Under the pieces are notes generated by a model. The model saw only the letters and a list, made by a program, of their open reading frames with translations, was not told where the DNA came from and did not search any database. From Peteryoungia ipomoeae (GTDB taxonomy: Bacteria; Pseudomonadota; Alphaproteobacteria; Rhizobiales; Rhizobiaceae): a stretch of 64,000 bases of DNA. The stretch is taken from NCBI RefSeq assembly GCF_004912165.1, contig NZ_STGV01000006.1, positions 124,001-188,000 of the forward strand, given 5' to 3'. Positions 34,780 through 46,306 of the stretch are shown here, in pieces. Numbering within the stretch: position 1 is the stretch's first letter; every line of letters begins with the position of its first letter. Position numbers and translations under genes: made by a program.

Positions 34780-36219
34780 TCATGTCTCCGCCCCGCCCTG
34801 CTGTGCCGTCACCAGCGTTAGCTGGACATTGGTTCCCGCGCTGTCGCTGCGGATCGACAAATCGGCTCCAATCCGCTCCACCAGGGAGGCGACGATCCAG
34901 ATCCCGATGCTGCGCTCCATGGGAATATCGTTGACCCGGCCCGAAATCATCGCAGCGACGATCTCGGGGGGCATTCCCGGTCCCTCGTCGGCGACGCTGA
35001 GTACGACCGTCTGGGCATCCTTGCGGATGAGAGAGACGGTGACAGTGGATCCCGGCGGGGAGGCCCTGACGGCATTCAGCATCAGATTGATGAGGATCTG
35101 CCGGAGTGCGTCAACGTCCACCCGGAATTCTGTCGGCTCCTCGAACCTCCAGGCAAGCCCGACGCAGGCACGACCGGCTTCCGGAGCGATCAGGATCTCA
35201 AGGTCGCGAATGTCCTGAGCGGTGATCATTCGCGATCCCGACCTTCGGCGATAGGTCGAGAGCGTGACGTCGACCACCCGGCCGATGCTGTCGAGCCCGT
35301 TCTCCAGAAAGGCCAGCGTTTCCTTCCGCACATCCTCTCGGTCGCCAAAGCGCTTGAGCGTGGAGATACCATTTTTCAGTCCGGCCAGCGGATTGCGCAC
35401 CTCGTGAGCAATGCTGGCTGCCATGCGTGCCAAAAGTCCATCACGTTCCTGCTGCGCCATCTGTTCGAGGATGGTGACCCTTTGGGCTTCAGATTGCTCG
35501 CGCATCGCCAGAGCCGCCTCCAACTGGCGCAATTCGTTGCCGCGCCGCCAGTCTGCGCCGGGTGTTGAAGAACCCTCCGGATCAGCCAGCCGCTCGATGA
35601 ACTGATCGAGTGGCTTCAGCGAACGCCGTGTCACGGCATAGGCCGCCGCCGCCGCGACAATCGCCACCAGGATATCGATCCCGAGTGCCGCATTGGACGC
35701 GGCATCCGTGGCCGCCTCAAGCGGCTCGGTGTCAAAGGTCGCGGCGAGATAGAGACGCCCCTCGGTCATGCCATAGCTGCGCGCAACCAGAAGAACGGAT
35801 CTCTCCGAAACCAGGCGCGCGCTGGCATCGTCGAGGCCGCTGGATTGCACCTCGGTCAAGGCAGCGTTGAGCAGATCTCCATCCCTCTCGGCCAGCGTCA
35901 CCGTGATTGCTTCACCGGATTGGTCCGTCCAGCGGGCTGCAATGCTTTCTTCGAGAAGCGCTGTGCGAAACTCAAGCGATGCCGCCAGCGTGCGCTGCAC
36001 GGATTGCCGCGCATCGGCTTCGTTTATCTCAGCGGCAATATTGCCCGCAACAGCATCGAGGAAGACCAGTGCCTGATCGCGCAGGCCCGTCTCGTTGCTC
36101 GATCGCAGAGCCATGATGCCGAGCTGCGTGGTGCCGACTGCGACCAGGAACATCGCGACTGCCACGAACAATGGCAGCGCGACGGAGAGTGGCAGTTTGG
36201 GACGCGAAAATGAGGCCAT
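34780..36219 (-). CDS. Membrane sensor histidine kinase (NtrB/DctB-like)
   Basis: 479 residues. Two membrane helices (about 12-36 and 179-197) bracket a periplasmic sensor of about 140 residues. A cytoplasmic linker leads to the dimerisation helix with phospho-acceptor H272 in SIAHEVRNPLAGL, then an ATP domain with the N box (ILINLMLNAVRASPPG), G1 (DEGPGMP) and G2 (SIGIWIVASLVERIG). The partner is the sigma-54 activator encoded four bases downstream. The sensor region matches no domain I can name. It starts 59 bases after the mrpG-USP gene, so read-through from the antiporter operon is likely. Confidence 0.92.
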   Translation of the reverse strand: MASFSRPKLPLSVALPLFVAVAMFLVAVGTTQLGIMALRSSNETGLRDQALVFLDAVAGNIAAEINEADARQSVQRTLAASLEFRTALLEESIAARWTDQSGEAITVTLAERDGDLLNAALTEVQSSGLDDASARLVSERSVLLVARSYGMTEGRLYLAATFDTEPLEAATDAASNAALGIDILVAIVAAAAAYAVTRRSLKPLDQFIERLADPEGSSTPGADWRRGNELRQLEAALAMREQSEAQRVTILEQMAQQERDGLLARMAASIAHEVRNPLAGLKNGISTLKRFGDREDVRKETLAFLENGLDSIGRVVDVTLSTYRRRSGSRMITAQDIRDLEILIAPEAGRACVGLAWRFEEPTEFRVDVDALRQILINLMLNAVRASPPGSTVTVSLIRKDAQTVVLSVADEGPGMPPEIVAAMISGRVNDIPMERSIGIWIVASLVERIGADLSIRSDSAGTNVQLTLVTAQQGGAET

Positions 36220-36278
36220 GCAGACTGATTAGACCAAGTCGCGCTTTGCCTGCCAACACATATTTCTCAAGCGAGCCC

Positions 36279-37520
36279 TCACCGTTCCATGATCAGGACG
36301 TCACCTGCCATCTCTGGTGTGATCCGGCTGAGCCAGGGCGCGCCAAACCAGTTCGTCCGCAGTGGCCGTGGTGTGCGACCGAGCACCACCGCACGCATGC
36401 CGACGATACCGGCAGGTATGGCGCAGGCAGTGTCCGGTGCAGCATGGCGCGCATAGCTGCAACCGAAACGGTCTGCGATCTCGGCAAACCCTTTGTCTTT
36501 CAACTGCTTGTCCGCAACATGCACAATCTGGGTCACCTTCCAGAGATTGTTGAGAAGGGACCATTCGACGAGTGGGGCCAGGTGATCTTCGCCGCAATCG
36601 CGGACCACCAGCGTCTGTGCCGTATCTGGCAACGGCGTCTTGGCGACGAAGAGTACCGGGCCGCCATGGCAGCTCGGCAGGCGCAACAGGCCATCCGGAT
36701 CCCAGGTGGTGCGGTCCATCCGGGCCTCGACCTGATGATGAAACCAGCCCTGGCAGGGCAGGACGAGCAGGGTCTGGCCCGGCTGTGTCTCACAGCGGAG
36801 AATGGCTTCGGGATCGCCTTCATCATAGTGCAGAATCGACGCCACGTCCGTCTCCGCCGTAACCGACTTGAGATCGCTGATGGCGTCGCTTGCCCGCTCG
36901 CGGATCAGCCGACGTACTCGCGCCTGATCAGCTGCGGCATGGATCGCATGCGTGTCGATGATGGTGTGTGCCGAGAGGCTCGCCCCGGATTGCTTGGCAA
37001 TGGCGCAAGCGCGCTCCGCGACGTGTGCGACCTGTCCGTCGATCACGGCGAACCGGACAGCCCCGAGAGCCGGGAGGACCGGCATATCGATGCGCGGTGC
37101 CGGCTTCGACCCGGGCGCTCTGTTTTCCGTCTCGCCTACCAATGTTTTCGGAGCCACGGAAACCCAACCGCTCCGCGTGCCGAGCGATTGATCGGCGCGT
37201 GTCAACACGCCGGAAAGAGCGTCGTCGCCGGAGAGCGTCAGCTGCGCCCCCGAGACGTAGGCTGCGCGACCAAGGAGATGGCCGGCGACCGGAACGGTGA
37301 GCAGCAGGAAGACGACGGTCAGGACACCCATCACCGTCGCGTCGAACGCTCCATGGGCAATGACGCTGCCGATGATGACCAGGCCCGCGCCCAGCGTTCC
37401 CGCTTTTGTGGCGGCATGCATGCGCTGGAACGGATCGGCAAGCTTGATCACGCCGTATGCGGCGATGCAGAGAAACACGACGCCGGCAAGCTTGAACAGA
37501 ATGGACAGGATAGCGAGCAT
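36279..37520 (-). CDS. mnhG: Mrp antiporter subunit G fused to two USP-like domains
   Basis: 413 residues, against about 100-125 for normal MnhG/PhaG. Residues 1-95 are a clear subunit G: three membrane helices with KLADPFQRMHAATKAGTLG between the first and second. A linker (96-150) leads to two cytosolic alpha/beta units (about 153-293 and 301-413) that look like universal stress proteins. Each begins with a beta strand (AVRFAVIDG; QTLVVRDCG), and the second ends with GRTPRPLRTNWFGAPWL then VLIME, like the USP nucleotide loop and last strand. The first unit's loop is degenerate. The ATG follows GGAGG and overlaps the mnhF stop by one base. USP domains occur on other ion antiporters as sensors, so a regulatory role is inferred. 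Confidence 0.85.
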   Translation of the reverse strand: MLAILSILFKLAGVVFLCIAAYGVIKLADPFQRMHAATKAGTLGAGLVIIGSVIAHGAFDATVMGVLTVVFLLLTVPVAGHLLGRAAYVSGAQLTLSGDDALSGVLTRADQSLGTRSGWVSVAPKTLVGETENRAPGSKPAPRIDMPVLPALGAVRFAVIDGQVAHVAERACAIAKQSGASLSAHTIIDTHAIHAAADQARVRRLIRERASDAISDLKSVTAETDVASILHYDEGDPEAILRCETQPGQTLLVLPCQGWFHHQVEARMDRTTWDPDGLLRLPSCHGGPVLFVAKTPLPDTAQTLVVRDCGEDHLAPLVEWSLLNNLWKVTQIVHVADKQLKDKGFAEIADRFGCSYARHAAPDTACAIPAGIVGMRAVVLGRTPRPLRTNWFGAPWLSRITPEMAGDVLIMER

Positions 37521-37810
37521 CACGCGTCCTCCTTTTTCTTCTCCAGAAGTGCCGACAGCGAACACGTCGCGAGGAAGCCGATCAACGCGATCCCGAAGGC
37601 GACGTCGAGGAATTCACGGCGGCCGGTGACGATCATCGTCAAGGCGGCGATCGCGACGGCAATCCCGGTCAGCATGTCCAGCGCAATGAAGCGGTCGGCA
37701 TAGCCGGGACCCGTCACCATGCGGACGGCCGCAAGCAGCAAGGGAACCATCAGGACGGCGATCATGATGGCGGCGAATGTTGATAGAAACCCATCCAGAA
37801 GCGCAATCAT
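37520..37810 (-). CDS. mnhF: Mrp Na+/H+ antiporter subunit F
   Basis: 96 residues with three membrane helices. The conserved segment VRMVTGPGYADRFIALDMLTG (quoted region 29-49) is the MnhF/PhaF signature; the last helix ends in a charged LEKKKEDA tail. The subunit is an obligatory small membrane part of the multi-protein antiporter. Its ATG overlaps the mnhE stop (ATGA) and its stop overlaps the mnhG start. Confidence 0.93.
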   Translation of the reverse strand: MIALLDGFLSTFAAIMIAVLMVPLLLAAVRMVTGPGYADRFIALDMLTGIAVAIAALTMIVTGRREFLDVAFGIALIGFLATCSLSALLEKKKEDA

Positions 37811-38138
37811 CCTTCGATCTCCTTTATCCGTGTTTCGAACGTGCTCTTGATGCTCTCCACCACCGCATCGGGCTGTGGCGCATCGAGAACATGAACATAG
37901 AGGGTGCTCAGATCCTCGCTGACATGCAGCGAGGTTGTGCCCGGCGTGAGGCTCACGCAGTTCGCAAGTGTCGTAACGCCGGCCCTGCTGTGCAGATCAA
38001 GTGGAACGGCGAGGATTGCCGGCTTGAGCTGCGAGCTGTCGCCAAGCACCTGTCGGGCGACGGCCATGGACGAACGGAAGAGTTCGTTGATGAAGACCAG
38101 TCCCAGGGTCACCGATCTGCCGATGCGTTTGATGATGC

Positions 38139-38142
<4 letters not shown>
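37807..38142 (-). CDS. mnhE: Mrp Na+/H+ antiporter subunit E, short form
   Basis: 111 residues, against about 160 for typical MnhE/PhaE. The C-terminal soluble part is well conserved (ILAVPLDLHSRAGVTTLANC, then VSLTPGTTSLHVSEDLSTLYVHVLDA), but only one weak hydrophobic stretch (about 11-30) remains of the usual two or three N-terminal helices. The start overlaps the mnhD stop as ATGA, so no longer form is available. It may be a natural short version that docks on the other subunits. Confidence 0.9.
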
Positions 38143-39636
<1,494 letters not shown>

Positions 39637-39644
<8 letters not shown>

Positions 39645-40023
39645 TGCGGATGGCCTCCTTTTCGAAGGGTGAGCCCAGGTCTTCGGCATCGTTATGTTCG
39701 TCGGTGAACACCGAGCCAAGCGTGTAGTAGGCCTTGAGCACGAGGGCGGCGGCGAATGAGACGAGCGCAAAGCCGATCACGATTGCTGTGAGGATGAGCG
39801 CCTGGGGTAAGGGATTTGCAGCCCCTTCGCCCAGTGTCTGCGATCCCTGCGCGATGACGGGGGGCGCCGTGAATTGCAGGCCGCCTGCGATGAAGATCAG
39901 AAGGTTCGCCGCAGTGGACAGCAGGACGATCCCGAACAAGATGCGCATCACGTGGCGCGACAGGAGGAGGTAGATGCCGGCACCCATCTGGGCCGCAACG
40001 GCAAACGCGTAGATCAGGCTCAC
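39637..40023 (-). CDS. mnhC: Mrp Na+/H+ antiporter subunit C
   Basis: 128 residues with three membrane helices, homologous to NuoK. Conserved elements are [14 protein letters not shown] and [21 protein letters not shown] [17 protein letters not shown]. It starts at GTG, overlapping the mnhB stop as GTGA, with GGAG upstream. The C-terminal soluble tail ([20 protein letters not shown]) is somewhat longer than the core fold. Confidence 0.93.
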
Positions 40024-40424
40024 TGTTCTACTCCTTCATAAAAACGAAAGACCAGGGAGAGCACACCGCCGATGACGACCATGAAGACGCCGATATCGAA
40101 GGCGGTGGCGGTGCCGAGATGCGTGGAGCCGAGCTCGAACCACCAATGCGTGAGGAACGATCGATCCGAGACGAGACCGGGAAGGCCGCTGAGAAAGGCA
40201 AGCACGAGGCCGGCCCCGATCAGACCAACCGGGTGAACGATCAGGGCCTTGCGAGCCTTTGCGACGCTGTCGGAGAGCGCAAGAAGCGCAAAGGCAAGAG
40301 CTGCAAACAGGCCGCCGATGAAGCCGCCGCCCGGCTCGTTATGGCCGCGAAACAACATGAAGACAGACACGCCCAGCAGCAGCACGAAGAAAAGGCGGGA
40401 CATGGTGGAAAAGATGACGGACAT
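40020..40424 (-). CDS. mnhB: Mrp Na+/H+ antiporter subunit B
   Basis: 134 residues with four membrane helices. The signature [25 protein letters not shown] segment (quoted region 25-45) is characteristic of MnhB/MrpB. It follows subunit A by six bases, and AAGGAG lies ten bases before the ATG. In some rhizobia A and B are fused in one chain; here they are separate. Confidence 0.93.
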   Translation of the reverse strand: MSVIFSTMSRLFFVLLLGVSVFMLFRGHNEPGGGFIGGLFAALAFALLALSDSVAKARKALIVHPVGLIGAGLVLAFLSGLPGLVSDRSFLTHWWFELGSTHLGTATAFDIGVFMVVIGGVLSLVFRFYEGVEQ

Positions 40425-40430
40425 GGCCGA

Positions 40431-42749
40431 TCACTCCTTGTTGCGGGCGGGTTTGAGGGAGCCGCGCAGCAGTCCCCAGGCGGCAATGGTGGCAATGGCG
40501 ACGACCACGATTTCGCCGAGCGTATCGATGGCGCGGTAATCGACGAGAATGACGTTCACGACATTGCGGCCATAGGCTTCGAGGTAGCTCGTTTCGCCGA
40601 AGTATTCGGAGAGACGAAGGTCTATGGGCGTGACGCCGATGGAGGCGAGCGCGATGAACATCATCCCGGCAAAGCCCACGGCGATCATGCCGTCGCGCCG
40701 CCGCTCGGACAGCGTGCGTGAATGCCGCCGTCGCGATGGCAGCTTGAGAAGCACGGCCGTCATTAGGATCACGATCAGCGTTTCCACGGCCATCTGTGTC
40801 AGAGCGAGGTCCGGAGCGCCGTTCAGCATGAAGATCACGGCCGAGCCGAAGCCTACGATGCCGACGGAGACAAGGCCGGCAATCAGCGAGCGGACGATGA
40901 TTGTGGCAATCGCGCCGACGACTGTCAGCATTAGGACAAGGGCAACCGAGATGCGGATGCTGCCCTCGGAGGCGAGGAAGTCTGCCGACGGAGCCGCCAG
41001 GAAGGCGATTGCCAGGCCAAGCGTGACCACCAGAACGACCAGTGTTGTGTAGCGATGCTGATCGCCGTTCTGGAGCACCCTGGTTGACAGGCGTGCCGTC
41101 GCCAGAACGCCGTTCAGGGCCTTGTGATAGAAGCGATCGCCGAGGAAGGCGTAAAGCGTGTCGTAACGGCGGAGCGCGTTGTGAATCCGGGTCCACTTTA
41201 TGATGATGACCGCACCGATCGCGACGACGAGCATGGACAGGAGCAGCATGGGCGTCAGGCCGTGCCAGAGCTTGAACGAAACATCGACCGGCTGACCGAG
41301 CAGTGCAGAGGCGGCCGGGCCGATGAGCCACTGTCCAGCAGGCGCAGGGATAAGACCGATCAGAATGCCGCCGGCTGCCAGTAGCAAGGGGCCTGCCAGA
41401 AGACCGGATGTCTCGCCATGATGGATCTCACGTTCGGTCTTGGATTTGAAGTAGAAGGGACGGATCGACACCACGCCGGCCACGCCGACCATGACGGCAT
41501 TGACGAGAACCGCAGCCGCGATCGGCAGGATGTTCCAGTCATTTGCAAGCTGCGCCTCGAACAAATATTCCTTCGAGATGAAGCCGACAAAGGGCGGCAG
41601 ACCGGCCATCGAGAGGCTGGCAAGCACGGCAGCAACGGCGGTGACCGGCAGGAAGCGGGCGAGACCCGCCAACTTGTCCAATCGGGTTTCACCGGTCGCA
41701 TGGATGGCGGTGCCGGCACAGAAGAACAGTGCCGCCTTGTAGAGCGCATGGGTGAGAATAAAGCCGACGGTGGCAACAGCGGCAACTTCGCCTGTCAGGC
41801 CGATCAGCATGACGAGGATGCCGAGCGAGGCGACGGTGGACTGGGCGAGCACCGCCTTGAAGCCTTCTGCGCGAAGCGCCTGCAGAGCAGCAATGATCAT
41901 GGTCAAGGACCCGAAAATCACCAGCGTGTGTCCGAAGCCCGGCATACCGGCAAACACACCGTCGAAGCGCGCGAGCAGGAAGACGCCGAGCTTCACCATG
42001 GTCGCCGAATGCAGATAGGCAGACGCAGGCGTCGGCGCGGCCATGGCATTGGGTAGCCAGAAGTGGAACGGGAACTGCGCGCTCTTGGTGAAGGCGCCGA
42101 TCATGACCAGGACTGCGATCGGTATAGCCCAGGCGCTTTCGACCAGTTCTCTCGAGCGTGCGAGCACTTCCGTGAAGGAGAAGGTGCCGAGCGTCATGCC
42201 GATGAGAAGGATGCCGGCAAACAGCGCGAGACCGCCACCGCCCGTGACGATGAGGGACTGTAGTGCTGACTTGCGTGCCGCTTCCTTGTGACCGTCAAAG
42301 CCGATCAGCAGGAAGGAGGCAAGGCTTGTCAGTTCCCAGAAGACGAACATGACAATGAGATTGTCCGACAGGACGGTGCCGAGCATCGCTGTCATGAACA
42401 ACATGATCAGGGTTAGGAAGCGACCGGTCTCGGCACTCGGCTTTTCAGCAAAATATGCCCCCGCATAAATCACCACGAGCGTTCCGATGCCGCTGATCAG
42501 CAGCCCGAACAGCAAAGCGAAACCGTCCAGGCGGAACGCAAGTTCGACACCAAGGGAGGGCACCCATTGCATCTGCGCGATCAGGGCCTGCCCGCCTGCC
42601 AACGGCTCGACATGCGTGAGAAGCGAGGAGAAGATGAACAGAGGTATGAGGCTCAACGCCCAGCCGGTGTATCGCCCGAGCAACGAGGAGGCCGGTTTGG
42701 CCAAGATGGCCCCGGCCAGTGCGATCAATATGGTCCACTCAAAGGTCAC
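40431..42749 (-). CDS. mnhA: Mrp Na+/H+ antiporter subunit A
   Basis: 772 residues, about 20 membrane helices, homologous to NuoL, with the C-terminal MrpB-N-like extension usual for subunit A. Proton-path residues are visible: Glu in VMFVFWELTSLASFLLIGFDG and Lys in GAFTKSAQFPFHFWLPNAMAAP (regions quoted in part). The first gene of the seven-gene operon, starting at GTG with GAGGAA upstream. Together with B-G it forms the complex that expels Na+ (or K+) in exchange for protons, giving alkali and salt tolerance. Confidence 0.95.
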   Translation of the reverse strand: MTFEWTILIALAGAILAKPASSLLGRYTGWALSLIPLFIFSSLLTHVEPLAGGQALIAQMQWVPSLGVELAFRLDGFALLFGLLISGIGTLVVIYAGAYFAEKPSAETGRFLTLIMLFMTAMLGTVLSDNLIVMFVFWELTSLASFLLIGFDGHKEAARKSALQSLIVTGGGGLALFAGILLIGMTLGTFSFTEVLARSRELVESAWAIPIAVLVMIGAFTKSAQFPFHFWLPNAMAAPTPASAYLHSATMVKLGVFLLARFDGVFAGMPGFGHTLVIFGSLTMIIAALQALRAEGFKAVLAQSTVASLGILVMLIGLTGEVAAVATVGFILTHALYKAALFFCAGTAIHATGETRLDKLAGLARFLPVTAVAAVLASLSMAGLPPFVGFISKEYLFEAQLANDWNILPIAAAVLVNAVMVGVAGVVSIRPFYFKSKTEREIHHGETSGLLAGPLLLAAGGILIGLIPAPAGQWLIGPAASALLGQPVDVSFKLWHGLTPMLLLSMLVVAIGAVIIIKWTRIHNALRRYDTLYAFLGDRFYHKALNGVLATARLSTRVLQNGDQHRYTTLVVLVVTLGLAIAFLAAPSADFLASEGSIRISVALVLMLTVVGAIATIIVRSLIAGLVSVGIVGFGSAVIFMLNGAPDLALTQMAVETLIVILMTAVLLKLPSRRRHSRTLSERRRDGMIAVGFAGMMFIALASIGVTPIDLRLSEYFGETSYLEAYGRNVVNVILVDYRAIDTLGEIVVVAIATIAAWGLLRGSLKPARNKE

Positions 42750-42882
42750 GGTACGAGTTCCTCTTGTTGTCCATCAAAGGACAGCAAGAGGTGTGCCAAT
42801 CTGAAAATATATAAAAATCAATATCTTAGTATGGAGCGTTCTTGAGATGTGTTCAGATTTCCGAATGGCTAAGGTGTGGGAA

Positions 42883-42896
42883 TTCGGAATTCCGAA
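42883..42896. promoter_or_regulatory. Perfect palindrome upstream of the Mrp operon
   Basis: TTCGGAATTCCGAA is a perfect 14-base palindrome, about 135 bases before the mnhA start. An overlapping repeat GGAATTC-G-GAATTCC (42879-42893) gives a second dyad, so the site could bind a dimer in two registers. Confidence 0.4.
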
Positions 42897-43061
42897 CAGG
42901 TTCTCGTTCTCAAGAGCGTCGAAATCCAGCACAATATTGGACTGGACGGTTCAGAACAGGGCGAGGCCAAACAGGATCTGTTTCCTTGCCTGCCTAGGCC
43001 GAGCGGCTGATGGCGACATCCGCCACCAGCTTGTTTGCAGAATCTGAGCTCGGATATAGTC

Positions 43062-43079
43062 CGGCCCAATTGCGGGCCG
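43062..43079 (-). terminator. GC hairpin after the aldehyde dehydrogenase gene
   Basis: CGGCCC and GGGCCG pair around AATTGC just past the stop codon. No T-run follows on the leftward strand, so termination is uncertain. Confidence 0.4.
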
Positions 43080-43087
43080 CTCTCAGC

Positions 43088-44524
43088 TCAATGCGCGATC
43101 ATCACGTGGCGTACGGCGGTGTAGTCTTCCAACGCGTAGATCGACATGTCCTTGCCATAGCCGGACTGTTTCATGCCGCCATGGGGCATTTCGTTGCAGA
43201 GCATGAAATGCGTATTGACCCAGGTGCAGCCGTAGCGAAGCTTGGCGGCCGTCTGCATGGCGCGGGAAATGTCCTTGGTCCAGACGGAGGAAGCGAGGCC
43301 GTAGTCGCTGTCGTTTGCCCAGGTCACGGCCTGATCCGCATCGGAGAAACGGGTGACCGAGACAACAGGGCCGAAGACTTCGCGGCGGACGATTTCGTCG
43401 TCCTGCGTGGCGCCGGCAATGACGGTGGGGGTGTAGAAGAAACCCCTGTCGGAGCCTAGCTTGCCGCCAGTGACGACTTCCATGTGCTTGTGTTCGGCAG
43501 CCCGCGTGACGAAGCTTTCGACGCGGTCGCGCTGGCGCTTGGAGATCAGCGGGCCGATTTCATTTTCGGCATCGTCTGCCTGGTTGAACTTGATGGTCGA
43601 GACGGCGGAAGCGAGATCGGCAACGAAGCGGTCGTAGATCTTGTCGCTCGCATAGATGCGGCAGGCGGCGGTGCAGTCCTGGCCGGCATTGTAGTAGCCG
43701 AAGGTGCGGATAGCTGCGACGGCCGCGTCAATATTGGCATCGTCATGGATGATGACCGGGGCCTTGCCGCCGAGTTCAAGATGGGTGCGCTTGACGGTCT
43801 TGGCCGCGGCGGTCAGCACCTTCTTGCCGGTCGCGATATCGCCGGTGATCGAAAGCATCTGGATCTTCGGGTGGTTGATCAGCGCATTACCAACGCTTTC
43901 GCCACGGCCGAGCACGACATTGACCACGCCCTCGGGCAGGATGTCAGCCATGACCTTCGCGAGTTTCAGCGCCGTCAGCGGTGTCTGTTCCGACGGCTTG
44001 AAGACGATGGTGTTGCCGCCGGCGAGTGCCGGGGCAAGCTTCCAGGCCATCATCATCAGCGGGTAGTTCCAGGGGGCGATGGAGCCGACGATGCCGATTG
44101 CGTCGCGGCGGATCATCGAGGTGAAGCCCGGCAGATATTCACCCGAGGCCGGTGCCTGCAGCGTGCGGATCGCGCCGGCGAAGAAGCGGTAACAATCGAC
44201 GATGGCGGGGATTTCGTCATTCAGCACGGCATTGATCGGCTTGCCGCAATTGAGGCTCTCCAACGCTGCGAAACCGGCGGCGTCCTTTTCGATCGCATCG
44301 GCAATGGCGAGCAGATAACCGGCGCGCTGGCCGGGTGTCGTCTGGGACCACGAGACGAAGGCGCCTTCGGCGGCATCCACGGCCGCTTCGACCTGGGCGA
44401 TCGAAGCTTCCGGCAGATCGACAATGACCTCGCCGGTTTTCGGATTGAGGATCTTTTCCTCCGTTTCCGAGCCGGCTTCGAAACTCGCGCCGATCAGCAT
44501 CCGGGTGTCAATCTGGGCGTTCAT
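43088..44524 (-). CDS. patD: Gamma-aminobutyraldehyde dehydrogenase (PatD/YdcW-like)
   Basis: 478 residues, cytoplasmic NAD-dependent aldehyde dehydrogenase. Catalytic Cys284 is in [10 protein letters not shown] and the general base Glu250 in HLELGGKAP; the cofactor loop includes [12 protein letters not shown] and [13 protein letters not shown]. Length, sequence character and its place at the end of a putrescine/spermidine-type ABC operon match E. coli ydcSTUVW, where YdcW oxidises 4-aminobutyraldehyde from putrescine to GABA. The start chosen has GAGGGAG. An ATG 30 bases upstream overlaps the ydcV stop as ATGA and is possible. A betaine-aldehyde or other omega-amino aldehyde substrate cannot be excluded. 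Confidence 0.85.
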   Translation of the reverse strand: MNAQIDTRMLIGASFEAGSETEEKILNPKTGEVIVDLPEASIAQVEAAVDAAEGAFVSWSQTTPGQRAGYLLAIADAIEKDAAGFAALESLNCGKPINAVLNDEIPAIVDCYRFFAGAIRTLQAPASGEYLPGFTSMIRRDAIGIVGSIAPWNYPLMMMAWKLAPALAGGNTIVFKPSEQTPLTALKLAKVMADILPEGVVNVVLGRGESVGNALINHPKIQMLSITGDIATGKKVLTAAAKTVKRTHLELGGKAPVIIHDDANIDAAVAAIRTFGYYNAGQDCTAACRIYASDKIYDRFVADLASAVSTIKFNQADDAENEIGPLISKRQRDRVESFVTRAAEHKHMEVVTGGKLGSDRGFFYTPTVIAGATQDDEIVRREVFGPVVSVTRFSDADQAVTWANDSDYGLASSVWTKDISRAMQTAAKLRYGCTWVNTHFMLCNEMPHGGMKQSGYGKDMSIYALEDYTAVRHVMIAH

Positions 44525-44550
44525 GGCGTTCTCCCTCTTTGTTTGATGAT

Positions 44551-45366
44551 TCATTTGCCGCTTCCGGCAATCTGGTCTGTGTCTCGGGTCAGGTAATAGG
44601 CCGCCAGGATGGGCAGGAAGGTGACGATGACGACGACCATGGCCACGACATTGGTGACCGGGCGCTGGCGCGGGCGAATCAGTTCTTCCAGCATCCAGAT
44701 CGGCAGGGTGGCCTGCTGACCGGCGGTGAAGGTGGTGACGATGACCTCGTCAAACGACAGCGCAAAGGCAAGCATGCCGCCGGCCAGAAGCGCGGTTGCG
44801 ATGTTCGGCAGGATCACGTGGCGGAAGGTCTGGAATCCGTCGGCGCCGAGATCCATCGAGGCTTCGATCAGCGAGCCGGAGGTGCGGCGAAAGCGGGCGA
44901 CCGCATTGTTGTAGACGACGACGACGCAGAAGGTGGCGTGGCCAAGGATGATCGTCCAGAAGGAAAAGGGGATGTCGCCTATCGAGAAGGCCGAGCGCAG
45001 CGCGATACCCGTGACGATGCCGGGAAGCGCGATCGGCAGGATGACGAGCAGCGAGACCACTTCCCGGCCGAAGAATTTTGTGCGGGCCACGGCGGCGGCG
45101 GCAAGCGTGCCGAGCACGAGCGCAATGGCCGTCGCAATCGAGGCGACCTTGACGGAGAGCGTCAGCGCTTCCCAGATGTCAGGCCGGTTCCAGGCGACGG
45201 CGAACCACTTGGTGGTGAAGCCCGGTGGTGGCCACTGGAAGCTCTTTTCCTCCGTGGTGAAGGCATAGACGAAGATCAAGAGGACCGGCAGATGCAGGAA
45301 TGCAAGGCCAAGACCGGCTGCGAGCTTCAGGCCGAAGCCGGAGGATTGGGAACGATCAGAGCGCAT
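44551..45366 (-). CDS. ydcV: Polyamine-type ABC permease (YdcV/PotC-like)
   Basis: 271 residues, six membrane helices. The coupling loop [19 protein letters not shown] is typical of PotC/Ydc[17 protein letters not shown] is a hallmark of this branch. The ATG lies 11 bases inside the end of the ydcU gene, with GGGGG upstream; longer in-frame readings are proline- and serine-rich shadows of ydcU. It forms the channel with YdcU. Confidence 0.92.
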   Translation of the reverse strand: MRSDRSQSSGFGLKLAAGLGLAFLHLPVLLIFVYAFTTEEKSFQWPPPGFTTKWFAVAWNRPDIWEALTLSVKVASIATAIALVLGTLAAAAVARTKFFGREVVSLLVILPIALPGIVTGIALRSAFSIGDIPFSFWTIILGHATFCVVVVYNNAVARFRRTSGSLIEASMDLGADGFQTFRHVILPNIATALLAGGMLAFALSFDEVIVTTFTAGQQATLPIWMLEELIRPRQRPVTNVVAMVVVIVTFLPILAAYYLTRDTDQIAGSGK

Positions 45367-46306
45367 CGAATGCCCCCATGCGTTTGGCGAGGGCGAGGTA
45401 GAGCCCCATGATGACGATCGGCACCACGGAGAAGGCGGCGGCGAGAGGGATATTGCCGGTCGTGCCCTGCTGGGCATAGACGGCCTGGCCGATGAAGAGC
45501 CGTGACGTGCCGATGATCTGCGGGATGATGTAATCGCCCATGGTCAGAGAGAAGGTGAAGATGGAGCCGGCGACGATGCCGGGCAGAGCGAGCGGAAAGA
45601 GCACGTAGCGGAAGGTCTGGCGCGGATCGGCACCGAGATCGCCTGACGCCTCGACAAGATTGGCGGGCACACGCTCAAGCGCCGCCTGGACCGGCAGGAT
45701 CATGAAGGGGAGCCAGACGTAAACGAAGACGATGAAGGTGCCGATATAGCTGATCGACAGCGAATTGCCGCCGATGACGGGGATGGCGAGCAGGTCATCA
45801 AGCAGCCAGGTCAGATGCAGCTTGGCAAAGAGCCAGGTGAGGATGCCTTCCTTGGCGAGGATCAGTTTCCAGGCATAGACCTTGACGAGATAGCTCGACC
45901 AGAGCGGCAGCATGATGCCGAGATAGAAGACCGCCTTCCATTTTCCCCTGGCATAACGCGCGGCATAGTAGGCGATGGGAAAGGCTATGGCGGCAGAGGC
46001 GAGCGTGACGGCGGCCGCCATCAGCAGCGTGCGCAGGATGATGTCGAAATTGGCCGGCTGCAGCAACTGGCCGTAGGTCGCCAGCGTGAACTCGTAATTG
46101 ATCAGGCCGGAAAACTCGTCGATCGAAAAGAAGCTCTGCAGCAGGAGCGCCAGCAGCGAGCCGACATAGACGATGCCCAGCCAGAGCAGGGGCGGGGTCA
46201 GCATCAGGAAGAGCAGGAGGCCGGGCTTGCGCCAGAACAGGTCTGACAGCCTGCCAATCGCGCCCTGCCGGCCGGGCAGGATGGCGGTCTGGGTGGATGC
46301 GGTCAT
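45356..46306 (-). CDS. ydcU: Polyamine-type ABC permease (YdcU/PotB-like)
   Basis: 316 residues with an N-terminal cytoplasmic tail and six helices. The coupling loop is [22 protein letters not shown], and [14 protein letters not shown] matches PotB/YdcU proteins. Its ATG overlaps the ydcT stop (ATGA), indicating coupled translation. It imports putrescine-like substrates together with YdcS, T and V. Confidence 0.92.
   Translation of the reverse strand: MTASTQTAILPGRQGAIGRLSDLFWRKPGLLLFLMLTPPLLWLGIVYVGSLLALLLQSFFSIDEFSGLINYEFTLATYGQLLQPANFDIILRTLLMAAAVTLASAAIAFPIAYYAARYARGKWKAVFYLGIMLPLWSSYLVKVYAWKLILAKEGILTWLFAKLHLTWLLDDLLAIPVIGGNSLSISYIGTFIVFVYVWLPFMILPVQAALERVPANLVEASGDLGADPRQTFRYVLFPLALPGIVAGSIFTFSLTMGDYIIPQIIGTSRLFIGQAVYAQQGTTGNIPLAAAFSVVPIVIMGLYLALAKRMGAFDAL

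Larger units (their letters stand above)
42750..43087. other. Promoter region of the Mrp operon
   Basis: 338 bases between mnhA and the aldehyde dehydrogenase gene (tail to head on the same strand). An AT-rich block at 42800-42835 probably contains the mrp promoter. A 14-base palindrome lies at 42883-42896 and a GC hairpin at 43062-43079 near the end of the dehydrogenase gene. No gene is seen. Confidence 0.5.

Noticed and set aside
43088..44524. Succinate-semialdehyde dehydrogenase (GabD) as identity of the aldehyde dehydrogenase
   Set aside because: The YdcSTUV-like operon context and the match in character to PatD/YdcW favour gamma-aminobutyraldehyde as substrate; a different omega-amino aldehyde remains possible.
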